A model generated the notes under the pieces. That model searched no databases and was not told the origin of the DNA. It worked only from the letters and a program-made list of their open reading frames with translations. 64,000 bases of DNA from contig CAWKNC010000001.1 in assembly GCA_963851045.1 (NCBI GenBank), positions 372,001-436,000 of the forward strand, written 5' to 3'. This DNA is from WHSW01 sp963851045. Its GTDB lineage: Bacteria; Actinomycetota; Thermoleophilia; Solirubrobacterales; 70-9. Both the position numbers and the translations under genes were made by a program. The first letter of the stretch is position 1. Every line of letters begins with the position of its first letter. Positions 32,819 through 41,175 of the stretch are shown piece after piece.

Positions 32819-35257
32819 TTAGCGCCCGACGCGCAGGACGTCCGTTGCCTGCTCGCGGATGTCGGCGGCGCAGAACGGGACGCGGTTCCACCGCTTGCGC
32901 GAAAACGCCTTCGTGTAGTCGGCCGCGTGTGGCGACTTCTGATTCTCGGATTCGCTGTAGGTGACGAAGCTGAGCTGGCGCACCGGGCAGCCGCGCTTGG
33001 CCCAGGTCATCGCGGCGATGAAGCTCGTGCCATGGGCGACGTTGGGATAGCCCGCCTCGGGATTCCAGCTCACGTTGATCGCGTTGAACACGCCCAGCGT
33101 GCCGGGGCCGCCGTGGATGGGTATCTGCTTACCGGCTCTGGTCTCGTACTGGAACTTCCGCAGCGCCCCGTCGAGGGGAATGCCGGCGCCCGCGAGATCC
33201 TCGATCGCGTCGCCGAGGGCCCGCTCGACCAGTGGGCTGTCGGTGTTGAGGCCGCTCGGCGTGTTGACCGGGTCGGAGGGATCGAACGGGACGTCAAAGA
33301 TCGATTCCGAGCCCTCCGCGTAACCGCTCGAGACTCCGGTCGGCAACGAGGTGAAGTTCGCGAGCAGGCGCGAGACGAACCGGCGAAAGAGGATCGCCCC
33401 GCTCGAGTCGAGATTGTCGCGTCCGTCCCACGCGGCGAGCACCGGGCACGCGGCGCTGGCGTCGACGGGGCCCGTGCTCGATGAGACGCTCGGATTCGCC
33501 TCGCAGAAGGCGACCAGCTCGTCGCGCCAGAGCTCGCCGGCGTATTGGCGATTATTGAGCGCAACCTTGGCGAGGTTGCGAAGGGTGAAGCGCTTGCCGC
33601 GCAGGCCGTCGCTGCCGGCCAGGCGCTCGATGATCATGGTCAGGCCAAGGCGGGTTCGCAGCGATCGCGTGGTTTCCTCGTCGCCGATCACCCGCGCGTA
33701 GCCGGTCAGCGGCTCTTCTGGGTTCGAAAGCCAGTGGCTGTCGTTGCCGTTCTCGACGTAATCGCGACGGAAAAGGCGCGGTAGCTCGTCGGGTCCGAAG
33801 ATGCCGGGGACGACCGCGTCGGGGTCGTCATCCCAGCCGCACTCCGAGCGCGAGCCGTCAAGCACGGGGATACCGGTCAGCGGGAAGACGGCAAGGCCGA
33901 GCGCACCGGAACAGTCCGTCGCCTTCGAGTCCGGGACGTTGGGCACCGCGCCATCCATCGAGTAGTAGGCGGTCCCCTTGCGATCGGCGGCGATGCTGTT
34001 CACCCAGGGGATGCCCTGGATCTCGCGCTGGATCCGGTCGTACTCGGCGACCGACTTCGCCCGGTCGGTCTCGAGGAAATGGTTGAGGTAGCGGAAGTTC
34101 TCGTAGTTGACATCGCCGAGCGCGTATCCCTGCGTCGGCGTCCAGGGAAACAGCGGCAATCCGAGGATCGATGTGAACATCGGCCCGTACTCGGTCTCAT
34201 AGAGAGTGCGGGAAACGTCCTCGAGGCCGCCGTCGGGCTGCAATGCCTTGACGGTGAGCTCGACCGGCGTCATCGCCTTGACCTGGCCGTCGACGATGTA
34301 GGAGTGCGGGTCGCCCGGAACCAGGGTCAACTGAAATGGAGTGAACCGCCACGCTGAGGCGACCGTGTGCGACCAGGCGAGATGGCGGTTCTGGCCGATC
34401 AGGACCGCCGGCACTCCGTACAGAGCGGCGCCGCTGACGTCGAGCTTGCCTGGAAGCGTGGCCTGCGCCTGATAAAGCCGCTCCGCGCCGTCCCAGGGAA
34501 AGTGCGGATTGCCGAGGACCATTCCCTTGCCGCTGCGCGTGGCCTCGCTGCCGAGGCCGATCGCGTTCGAGCCAATGTCGATGGGAAAGAAGCCGTCGGC
34601 CTCCCCGGTCTCGAGCTGGGTCAGAGCTTCCTGCTGGCTCGCCTGGGCGGTAGACGTGTCGGCCGCCGGCGCCGCCGCGCCGATCCCTGTGATCGCGGCG
34701 CCCGAGCTGGCCAGGCTGCCGAGCTGGTGAAAGCGGCGGTAGGCGTCAAGCTTGGTGATCGGGCGGACCCAGCTGGCGCCGCGACAACGCGGGTCCGGGA
34801 TGCGATCGACGCCAACCTTGCGCAGGTAGGCGTTGTATCCCTTCACGTATCCAGCGACGACGCGCTTGAGCTGAGGCAGCGGTCCCTCGGGCGGTGGACG
34901 CGCCATCAGGTCCTCGACGATCCCGGACTCGTTGACGCGCGCGAAATAGAAGTCGGAGTCGAGGTTGCGATTGACGGCCCCGTTCCCGGAGAAGCGCCAG
35001 GTTGCGTCCGGGCCGAAGTAGCGCGAGCGCTCTGCCGCGACCGTCACGTAGGAGTCGGCGATCGTGCAGATGTTGTCCTCGGCGAACGCGTAGGCGTACC
35101 CGTAACCGATGCCCTCCCATGTCTTCGCCTTGATGTGGGGGACGCCGTACTTGGTGCGCGTGATCTTCGCCGAATACTTCGATTGCTTCGCCGCCGCGGC
35201 TGGGGTTGCGATGAGGCCGCAGATGAGCATTGCGACGAGGACGACGTAGCGCTTCAT
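32819..35257 (-). CDS. Secreted penicillin acylase/AHL acylase family amidohydrolase
   Basis: 812 residues with a signal peptide (~1-22, ending TPAAAA). Ntn-hydrolase of the penicillin G acylase family, made as a proenzyme and cut into alpha and beta chains. The alpha part has 'TRTKYGVPHIKAKTWEGIGYGYAYAFAEDN'-like features, shown in part by 'GVPHIKAKTWEG'; the self-processing site is at 'DIGSNAIGLGSEAT' (nucleophile Ser ~229). 'NRHLAWSHTV' and 'YEVNGN'-like 'YVENGNDSHWLSN' follow. Members cleave penicillins, acyl-homoserine lactones or cyclic lipopeptides; PvdQ/QuiP-like quorum quenching is possible but unproven. Confidence 0.9.
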   Translation of the reverse strand: MKRYVVLVAMLICGLIATPAAAAKQSKYSAKITRTKYGVPHIKAKTWEGIGYGYAYAFAEDNICTIADSYVTVAAERSRYFGPDATWRFSGNGAVNRNLDSDFYFARVNESGIVEDLMARPPPEGPLPQLKRVVAGYVKGYNAYLRKVGVDRIPDPRCRGASWVRPITKLDAYRRFHQLGSLASSGAAITGIGAAAPAADTSTAQASQQEALTQLETGEADGFFPIDIGSNAIGLGSEATRSGKGMVLGNPHFPWDGAERLYQAQATLPGKLDVSGAALYGVPAVLIGQNRHLAWSHTVASAWRFTPFQLTLVPGDPHSYIVDGQVKAMTPVELTVKALQPDGGLEDVSRTLYETEYGPMFTSILGLPLFPWTPTQGYALGDVNYENFRYLNHFLETDRAKSVAEYDRIQREIQGIPWVNSIAADRKGTAYYSMDGAVPNVPDSKATDCSGALGLAVFPLTGIPVLDGSRSECGWDDDPDAVVPGIFGPDELPRLFRRDYVENGNDSHWLSNPEEPLTGYARVIGDEETTRSLRTRLGLTMIIERLAGSDGLRGKRFTLRNLAKVALNNRQYAGELWRDELVAFCEANPSVSSSTGPVDASAACPVLAAWDGRDNLDSSGAILFRRFVSRLLANFTSLPTGVSSGYAEGSESIFDVPFDPSDPVNTPSGLNTDSPLVERALGDAIEDLAGAGIPLDGALRKFQYETRAGKQIPIHGGPGTLGVFNAINVSWNPEAGYPNVAHGTSFIAAMTWAKRGCPVRQLSFVTYSESENQKSPHAADYTKAFSRKRWNRVPFCAADIREQATDVLRVGR

Positions 35258-35316
35258 GAAGGAGCGGACCCTAGTCGCGGGCGAAACCTCGGGCGCCGGT
35301 TCGGGTAACGCTGGAA

Positions 35317-36084
35317 ATGTCCGAGCAGAATCCAGAGAAGGCCGTCGATGCCTACCGCGAGGAGAGTTTCCTCCTCGCCAAGCCGGAGAAGCGGCTACTG
35401 CGCTGGATGGCGGCCCGCCTGCCGCGCTGGATCCTGCCCGATGACCTCACGGCTCTGGGCGTTCTCGCGGCGCTCGGCATCGCGGTCGCCTACCAGCTCT
35501 CCAACGAGTCGCTCGACTGGCTCTGGGTTGCGAGCGCGCTGCTCGTGATCCAGTGGCTCGGGGACTCGCTCGACGGAACCCTCGCCAGGGTCCGCGGGAT
35601 CGAGCGACCGACCTACGGCTACTACCTCGACCACCTCGTCGACGCGATCGCAACGGCGGCGATAGGTATCGGCCTGGGGCTCTCGCCGCTGATGCTCCTG
35701 TCGATCGGGACACTGATCGTCGTCGCCTATCTGATCCTCTCGATCAACGTCTACCTCGAGAGCTTTGCCTTCAACAGGTTCTCGATCGGCTACGGCTACG
35801 TGGGTCCGACCGAGATCCGCCTGATCCTCATCGCGCTCAACACCGTCGTCGCCCTGGGCGCGGGGCTTGACTTCGTCCTCGTCGACCTCAACCTGACCGT
35901 CTTCGATCTGATCGGGCTCGGGATCGCCGGCACGATGATCACGCTGCTCGTTGGTCGGGCGTTACGCAACCTGCGTGAGCTGGCCAAGAGGGAGCCGCCG
36001 GCGAAACGGCCTGACGCGCGTTTTTCCGCACAATGCGGGATCGTTTCACCAGACCCCCTTGACGGCGAAAAGAGCCGGGAATAG
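35317..36084 (+). CDS. CDP-alcohol phosphatidyltransferase family membrane protein
   Basis: 255 residues. The family signature DG-x2-AR-x8/9-G-x3-D-x3-D is complete ('DGTLARVRGIERPTYGYYLD' then 'HLVD', ~87-111). About six membrane helices. The enzymes join CDP-diacylglycerol or a similar CDP-alcohol to an alcohol, making phosphatidylglycerol-phosphate, phosphatidylinositol-phosphate, cardiolipin or related lipids. Too diverged to name the acceptor. It stands alone, divergent from the acylase gene, with the predicted structured RNA after it. Confidence 0.9.
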   Translation: MSEQNPEKAVDAYREESFLLAKPEKRLLRWMAARLPRWILPDDLTALGVLAALGIAVAYQLSNESLDWLWVASALLVIQWLGDSLDGTLARVRGIERPTYGYYLDHLVDAIATAAIGIGLGLSPLMLLSIGTLIVVAYLILSINVYLESFAFNRFSIGYGYVGPTEIRLILIALNTVVALGAGLDFVLVDLNLTVFDLIGLGIAGTMITLLVGRALRNLRELAKREPPAKRPDARFSAQCGIVSPDPLDGEKSRE

Positions 36085-36091
36085 ATTCGCC

Positions 36092-36228
36092 GCAGCGGTT
36101 CGGGAGAGAGGAAGACGGAGACGGAAGCTAAGTCTCCGAGCCTCTCAAAGGAGACTCGCAAAGCTTTGATCGTGCGAAGGCTACGCACGAGGCAGGCAGC
36201 GCTGAGTCACCCCCGAACTGCTTTTTTT
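36092..36228 (+). ncRNA. Structured RNA candidate ending in a T7 tract (riboswitch or terminator)
   Basis: A closing stem GTTCGGG (36098-36104) / CCCGAAC (36212-36218) is followed by TGC and seven Ts (36222-36228). Inside are a nested hairpin GAGAGG...GGAGAC...GTCTCC...CCTCTC (36106-36146) and a perfect hairpin CGTGCG/CGCACG with a 7-nt loop (36171-36189). A second GGAGAC (36150-36155) could pair with the same GTCTCC, giving two exclusive folds. I compared it by eye with c-di-GMP, c-di-AMP, glycine, SAM and other known classes and could not assign it. It may be a leader for the MoxR operon or just the end of the lipid gene's transcript. Between 36229 and 36470 I see no further gene. Confidence 0.5.
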
Positions 36229-36457
36229 GTGCTTCAACGAATCAGTCCGAGGTTCGCCCTACTTTCAAGAGCGCGGTGATCAAGTTGCCGTCGGCTCGTG
36301 ATGGCCTGCCGCCTCGAGCCGCGCGACCGGGGCGCACGGGGGAGCGAGCGCGCCGAGGTGGACCCCGGAAGGCACCTCCGGCATAGCCCGCCCGCTTCCC
36401 ACTCGAACTCAGAGCAATCAACGGCCCGCGAATACATCCGCGGGAGGGTGCGGCGCG

Positions 36458-36463
36458 TACCAT
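36458..36463 (+). promoter_or_regulatory. -10 box TACCAT, 7 nt before the MoxR start
   Basis: TACCAT ends 7 nt before ATG 36471; it favours this ATG over the TTG three bases upstream and argues for a leaderless MoxR transcript, separate from the upstream structured RNA. Confidence 0.5.
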
Positions 36464-36470
36464 TCTCTTG

Positions 36471-37421
36471 ATGGCGACGGTTCCGGATCTCGATCCCGCC
36501 GCCGTAGCCGAGGTAGGAGAGCGTCTGCGGACCAACATCCGGCAGGCGGTCAAGGTCGGCGACGGTGTTGTCCGCGACGTGCTCGTCGCGCTGTTCGCCG
36601 GCGGCCATGTCCTGATCGAGGACTACCCGGGGGTCGGAAAGACGGCTCTCGCTCGCGCGCTCGCGCGCTCGATCGACGCCGAGTACGCGCGCGTTCAGTG
36701 CACCGCAGACCTTCTCCCGGCCGACATCGTCGGTACCAACGTCTTCAACCAGCGCGAGAGCCGCTTCGAGTTTCACCCCGGCCCGGTTTTCGCCAACGTC
36801 GTCCTCGTCGACGAGATCAACCGCAGCTCGCCGAAGACGCAGTCCGGCCTGCTCGAGTGCATGCAGGAGCGCCACGTCACGATCGATGGACACCAGCACG
36901 AGCTTGCGCGGCCGTTCGTGGTCGTCGCGACCCAGAACCCGGCGGAGTACGAGGGAACGTATCCCCTACCCGAGGCGCAGCTCGATCGCTTCATGGTTCG
37001 CGTCTCGCTTGGCTATCCGTCGGCCGCCGACGAGGCGGAGATGCTCGAGCAGCACGCCTTCCACGATCGCGTCCACGACCTTGATCCGGTGACCGACGTC
37101 CCAACGGTGAGCGCGGCGCAGGCAGCGGTAGCGGCGGTCCACGGCAGCGACGCCCTGCGCCGTTACGTGGTCGCTCTCGGTGAGGCGACACGGACCGACA
37201 CCCGCGTCGAGCTCGGTGCCAGCCCGCGCGCCGTTCTCATGCTGTTTCGTGCGGCCAAGGCGCTCGCCGCGCTTGACGCCCGCGATCACGTACTCCCCGA
37301 CGACGTCCAAGCGCTTGCGCCGGCCGTGCTCTCTCACAGGCTGCTCCTCGCGCCGGAGGCCGCGCAGGGCGACGCGACCTCGGTGATCACGGACGCGCTG
37401 AACCGCGTCCCGGCGCTCTGA
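36471..37421 (+). CDS. MoxR-family AAA+ ATPase
   Basis: 316 residues. AAA_3 domain with Walker A 'EDYPGVGKTALA' (~50-60), 'DLLPADIVGTNVFN', Walker B 'VVLVDEINRSSPKTQSGLLE', sensor 'VVATQNPAEYEGTYPLPEAQLDRF' region and a C-terminal lid. MoxR proteins act as chaperones that load metals or assemble partners, usually with a DUF58 protein carrying a VWA-like fold. Here DUF58 and a transglutaminase gene follow in the standard order. Confidence 0.95.
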   Translation: MATVPDLDPAAVAEVGERLRTNIRQAVKVGDGVVRDVLVALFAGGHVLIEDYPGVGKTALARALARSIDAEYARVQCTADLLPADIVGTNVFNQRESRFEFHPGPVFANVVLVDEINRSSPKTQSGLLECMQERHVTIDGHQHELARPFVVVATQNPAEYEGTYPLPEAQLDRFMVRVSLGYPSAADEAEMLEQHAFHDRVHDLDPVTDVPTVSAAQAAVAAVHGSDALRRYVVALGEATRTDTRVELGASPRAVLMLFRAAKALAALDARDHVLPDDVQALAPAVLSHRLLLAPEAAQGDATSVITDALNRVPAL

Positions 37422-37430
37422 CGTTTCGCG

Positions 37431-38543
37431 ATGCCCGGGGCGCTGACCGCAGCGGGCCTCGGCGCCGGAATGATCGCGGCGGGCCTCGGGTTCGGGACGC
37501 CGGCGCTTCTCGTCCCCGGAGTCGGGCTGGTTTTCCTGGGAGTCGTCTCCTTCGTGTGGGTGGAACTGGCGACGCCACGCCATCTGATCCGCGCTCAGGG
37601 CCCGACGCGGATCGTGGAGGGTGAGTCGTTCGAGCTGCGGATCGAGGCGTCGGGCGCGCGCGTGCCGCCACCTACGGCGGAGCTCACCGACCCCGTGCTG
37701 CGCCAACCCATAACACTCGGGCCTCGGTGGACGGGACGGGTTGCGACCACGGTGTGGATTCGCGGTCGCGGTCGCCGACGCCTGGAGCCGAGCCGGCTCG
37801 AGGTGCGCGACCCGCTGGGGCTGCGCTCGAGGGTCGTGTCGAGCGACGATCCGGGCGAACTGCTCGTCCTGCCTCGGATCGAGCCGGTCATGGCCGCCAA
37901 CGCCACGGGGGGCGGGATCCGCGCTGGTACCACCACCGGCATCGAGGAGGGCTCCGCCGCTCGCCAGCTTGATGCTCGCGCCATCGAGCTCGAGGTCGAT
38001 GGCCTCCGCGCTTACCGCGAGGGAACTCCGGCGTCACGGATCCATTGGCCCGCGGTCGCCCGCACCGGCCAACTCGTCGAGCGGCAGCTGATCAGCGGCG
38101 CCGAGTCGGCGCCGATCGTGGCCCTCGACGCCAGCCGACCCGCCAGCCCCGCGGCGCTCGACGCGGCCGTGCGCGCGGCCGGCTCACTCTGCGTCCATCT
38201 CGCTGGCCACGGCGGGTGCGCCGTGTTGCTGAGTGGACAGCAACGCGCAACCGAGATCGAGGCCGACATGCGCGGATGGCCGGCGCTGCACTCGCGTCTC
38301 GCAATTCTGGGGCCATCCAACGCGCAGCCCGTGCTGTCGCGCGTGTTGCGATCGGGCACCGTCTTCTGGGTCACCGCACATGCGCGCCCAGTGATCCCGG
38401 CTGCGCTGAGCGGGTCCGGAGGCGCCGCACGGTTTCTGGTTGCACCTGTCGAGGGCAACTCTCCAACCGCGGTGTTCACAGTGGCCGGATGCGCAGGGTG
38501 GCGGATTGGGGCTCGCTCACGAGCGTCGGGGATGGCGGCATGA
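37431..38543 (+). CDS. DUF58 domain membrane protein
   Basis: 370 residues. Two N-terminal hydrophobic segments (~5-42), a beta-rich region (~50-140) and a DUF58 domain marked by 'GLRAYREGTPASRIHWPAVARTGQLVER' region (landmark 'YREGTPASRIHWPAVA') and 'VALDASRPASP' (a MIDAS-like VWA start with Ser). Substrate/partner of the MoxR ATPase encoded 9 bp upstream. Its stop overlaps the next ATG (ATGA). Confidence 0.9.
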   Translation: MPGALTAAGLGAGMIAAGLGFGTPALLVPGVGLVFLGVVSFVWVELATPRHLIRAQGPTRIVEGESFELRIEASGARVPPPTAELTDPVLRQPITLGPRWTGRVATTVWIRGRGRRRLEPSRLEVRDPLGLRSRVVSSDDPGELLVLPRIEPVMAANATGGGIRAGTTTGIEEGSAARQLDARAIELEVDGLRAYREGTPASRIHWPAVARTGQLVERQLISGAESAPIVALDASRPASPAALDAAVRAAGSLCVHLAGHGGCAVLLSGQQRATEIEADMRGWPALHSRLAILGPSNAQPVLSRVLRSGTVFWVTAHARPVIPAALSGSGGAARFLVAPVEGNSPTAVFTVAGCAGWRIGARSRASGMAA

Positions 38544-40753
38544 GAACGCGCGTCGGCGCGGCCAGTTCCGCGACCGAGATCGCGCTGTTTGGGGCGCTGG
38601 CGTTCGTCGGCTTCGCACAGTGGTCGCGTCTCGTCGCCCAGTCGCCGTTGATCAAGCTGCTGTTCGCGCTCGCGTTGATCTGTGCCGGGGCGCGTCTACT
38701 CCTCGCGCTGCCGAGGGGCCCTGACCGCGGCCCCGCGTCCACGCTGGCGGCAGCGGGGATCTCTCTTTTCACGCTCGTGCTTGCCCTGATGCTCGCCGGG
38801 CTTTCGGCGAGGCTGCTCTTGCCCGGCAACTGGGGCGAGCTCGGCGCCACCATCGGCGACGGCATTCGCGGGATCGAGGATTCGCCCGTTCCATACTCGG
38901 GCTCGAGCACCGCGATCCCGCTGGTCCTGACGCTGGCCGGCCCGGCGATGGCAGCCCTTGCCGCCGCGATCGGCTTCTGGCCGGCCGCGGATCGCAGCCG
39001 GCGCCGGCTCGGCGCGCTGATCCTCCTCGTCGCGTCGTTTGCCATTCCGATCACGCTCTACCCGCCGGGTGGACAGCTGTTCTGGGGGCTGGTCGTACTG
39101 GCGTTGTCGGTGTCGTGGCTGTGGATCGCCCAGCTGAGCGGGGCCCGTCGCAATCTCGCTCTGGCCGTCGCCCTTGCCGCCGGCGTGCTGGCGATGCCGG
39201 TCGCGGCCCGCGCCGGCGACGAGCCCATCCTCGACTACCAAAACTGGGACTGGTTCGGGGGGTCTGCGTCGGTGTCGTTTCAGTGGAACCACGAGTACGG
39301 CCCGCTCGACTGGCCCCGTGACGGCGCGACGATGCTCTCGGTAGAGACCAGTCGACCGCTGTATTGGAAGGCAAGCGTTCTCGATCGTTTTGACGGCTAC
39401 CGCTGGAGCCGCGCTGACGTCAATGACCCGACCGCCCTGGCCGAGCGCAACGCACGTCAAGAGATGCCGGTGGGGGTGCTCACCGACCTGCACCCGGGGT
39501 GGGTTCAGGAGGCGACCTTCCGCGTCGAGGGCCTGCGGACCGACCTCGTGATCGGCGCCGGGGTTCCTCTGGCGGTCACCGAGGTCGATGTGGCCGCCAG
39601 CGCCGACGGCACCCTGACCCACAAGGGCGGGACGCTCGATGGAGGCAGCGAGTACTCGGTCGTCACCTACGACCCCAACCCGACGGTCAACCAGCTCCAG
39701 TCAGCACCGGCTCGCTATCCGGAGAAGCGTTTTGCCGCAACCACGCTGCTCGCACTGCCGAGTTCGACCGGCCCGCCGGAGACGATGGCGATGCCGCTGT
39801 GGGGGACGACGAACCCGGCGATCGAGAACCGGGTGCTCGCCTCCCCCTATGCGGAGGCCTACTCCCTGGCCCGGGCCTGGACCGAAACTGCCACCACGCC
39901 GTACGAGGCGCTCACCGCGATTCAGACCCGGCTCGGCGAGTACGCCTACACGCCCGAGGTCCCGATCAGCCAGTACCCGCTGAACTCTTTCCTTTTCGAC
40001 GACCAGGCCGGCTACTGCCAGCAGTTCGCCGGCTCTCTCGCGCTGATGGCTCGGATGGTCGGGATTCCGGCACGGGTCGTTTCCGGGTTTGCCCCCGGCA
40101 CTCCCGACAGCTCGGATGGCTCGTACGAGGTGCACGATTACGACGCCCATTCGTGGGTCGAGGTCTTCTTTCGCGGGATCGGCTGGGTGACCTTCGACCC
40201 GACGCCGGCCGCCGCCCCGGCCGAGTCGCAGCGACTTGGCGGCGAGGAGCCTGAGCGCCGCGGCGCGGCTCTGCTCTCCGAGGGCGGCGAGAACGGTTTG
40301 CAGGGAGGGCGCAGCTCGGCCGACGCGGCCGGCGCAACCGACCAAGCCACAGAGGGCGGCACGGGCGCGGCGCTGACGATCGCGCTCCTCGGACTCCTCG
40401 CCGCCGCGCTCGCCATCGCGGTGTTCTCCTACCGGCGCCGGCGCGTGCCGATGGGGGATCCGGCCGAAGCGCAGATCGCGGAGCTGCGCGCCGCGCTCGA
40501 TCGCACCGGCTGGAACCTGCGCGGAGGCACAACGCTCCTGCAGCTTGAAGAGCGGATCGCCGATGCGGGCCGACGTCCGATCGTCGATTACGTTCGGGCC
40601 CTGCGGCGCAATCGTTTTGCCCCGGATGGTTCACCACTACCGACCGCCGCTCAGCGCCGAGCCTTGCGCAACGCGCTGATCGCAGGGGGCCCGGCGCGAC
40701 GGCTGCGGGCCTGGATGCTCGTGCCGCCAGGCGGCCCGCGCCCCCGGCGATGA
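38540..40753 (+). CDS. TgpA-like membrane transglutaminase
   Basis: 737 residues from the ATG overlapping the DUF58 stop. Six or seven N-terminal membrane helices (~15-220, DUF3488), a periplasmic transglutaminase-core domain with the triad Cys ~493 ('GYCQQFAGSLALMARM'), His ~536 ('DAHSWVEVFF') and Asp ~553 ('FDPTPA'), then a last helix (~610-632) and a cytoplasmic tail with a DUF4129-like segment. The MoxR-DUF58-TgpA trio is widespread, essential in Pseudomonas aeruginosa, and of unclear substrate; an envelope role is expected. Confidence 0.93.
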   Translation: MRTRVGAASSATEIALFGALAFVGFAQWSRLVAQSPLIKLLFALALICAGARLLLALPRGPDRGPASTLAAAGISLFTLVLALMLAGLSARLLLPGNWGELGATIGDGIRGIEDSPVPYSGSSTAIPLVLTLAGPAMAALAAAIGFWPAADRSRRRLGALILLVASFAIPITLYPPGGQLFWGLVVLALSVSWLWIAQLSGARRNLALAVALAAGVLAMPVAARAGDEPILDYQNWDWFGGSASVSFQWNHEYGPLDWPRDGATMLSVETSRPLYWKASVLDRFDGYRWSRADVNDPTALAERNARQEMPVGVLTDLHPGWVQEATFRVEGLRTDLVIGAGVPLAVTEVDVAASADGTLTHKGGTLDGGSEYSVVTYDPNPTVNQLQSAPARYPEKRFAATTLLALPSSTGPPETMAMPLWGTTNPAIENRVLASPYAEAYSLARAWTETATTPYEALTAIQTRLGEYAYTPEVPISQYPLNSFLFDDQAGYCQQFAGSLALMARMVGIPARVVSGFAPGTPDSSDGSYEVHDYDAHSWVEVFFRGIGWVTFDPTPAAAPAESQRLGGEEPERRGAALLSEGGENGLQGGRSSADAAGATDQATEGGTGAALTIALLGLLAAALAIAVFSYRRRRVPMGDPAEAQIAELRAALDRTGWNLRGGTTLLQLEERIADAGRRPIVDYVRALRRNRFAPDGSPLPTAAQRRALRNALIAGGPARRLRAWMLVPPGGPRPRR

Positions 40754-41166
40754 GCGCCGCTTCGTCGCTCGGCGGCGTGCTCGAGACGTCGCTCTATCAC
40801 GACGCCGCTGATGCATCGGCGATCGAGGACTTCTACGGCGGGGTTCTCGGCCTCCCAGCGGTCTCCCGATGGCCCGGAGGTACTGCCTATCGAATGGGTC
40901 CGGGGGTTCTCCTGCTGTTTGCGCGCGAGGCTCTGGCCAAACGCGGTTCGCCCATCGCAGCTCACGGGACCGAGGGACCGGGCCATGCCTGCCTCGTCGT
41001 CGACGGTCCCGTGGCCTACGACACCTGGCTTGAGCGCCTGCGAACCCACGGGGTCGAGATCACGCACGAGCATGAGTGGGACGGGGGCCTGCGGTCGCTG
41101 TACTTCAGCGACCCGGCCGGCAACTTGCTCGAGATCGCCGACGGCGACCTCTGGCCGCGCGACTAG
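40750..41166 (+). CDS. VOC superfamily (glyoxalase/dioxygenase-fold) protein
   Basis: 138 residues; ATGA overlap with the transglutaminase. Two beta-alpha-beta-beta-beta modules: 'ETSLYHDAADASAIEDFYGGVLG' in the first, 'HACLVVDG' and 'RSLYFSDPAGNLLEIADGDLW' in the second. Candidate metal ligands are His in 'LYHD', His in 'PGHACL' and Glu in 'NLLEIAD'. Function in the family ranges from glyoxalase to resistance proteins; none can be chosen. Confidence 0.87.
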   Translation: MSAASSLGGVLETSLYHDAADASAIEDFYGGVLGLPAVSRWPGGTAYRMGPGVLLLFAREALAKRGSPIAAHGTEGPGHACLVVDGPVAYDTWLERLRTHGVEITHEHEWDGGLRSLYFSDPAGNLLEIADGDLWPRD

Positions 41167-41169
41167 CCT
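41164..41169 (+). promoter_or_regulatory. -10 box TAGCCT made by the VOC stop codon, 6 nt before GTG 41176
   Basis: TAGCCT overlaps the TAG stop of the VOC gene and ends 6 nt before the GTG start of the winged-helix gene. Confidence 0.35.
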
Positions 41170-41175
41170 GACGGC

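Noticed and set aside
34367..35308. 313-codon plus-strand frame opposite the acylase N-terminus
   Set aside because: No family similarity; acylase signal peptide and processing site are on minus.
36092..36228. c-di-GMP-I riboswitch identification
   Set aside because: GCAAAGC and a GGCAGC-like segment are present, but the GGCAAACC half and canonical spacing are missing; kept only as an unassigned structured RNA.
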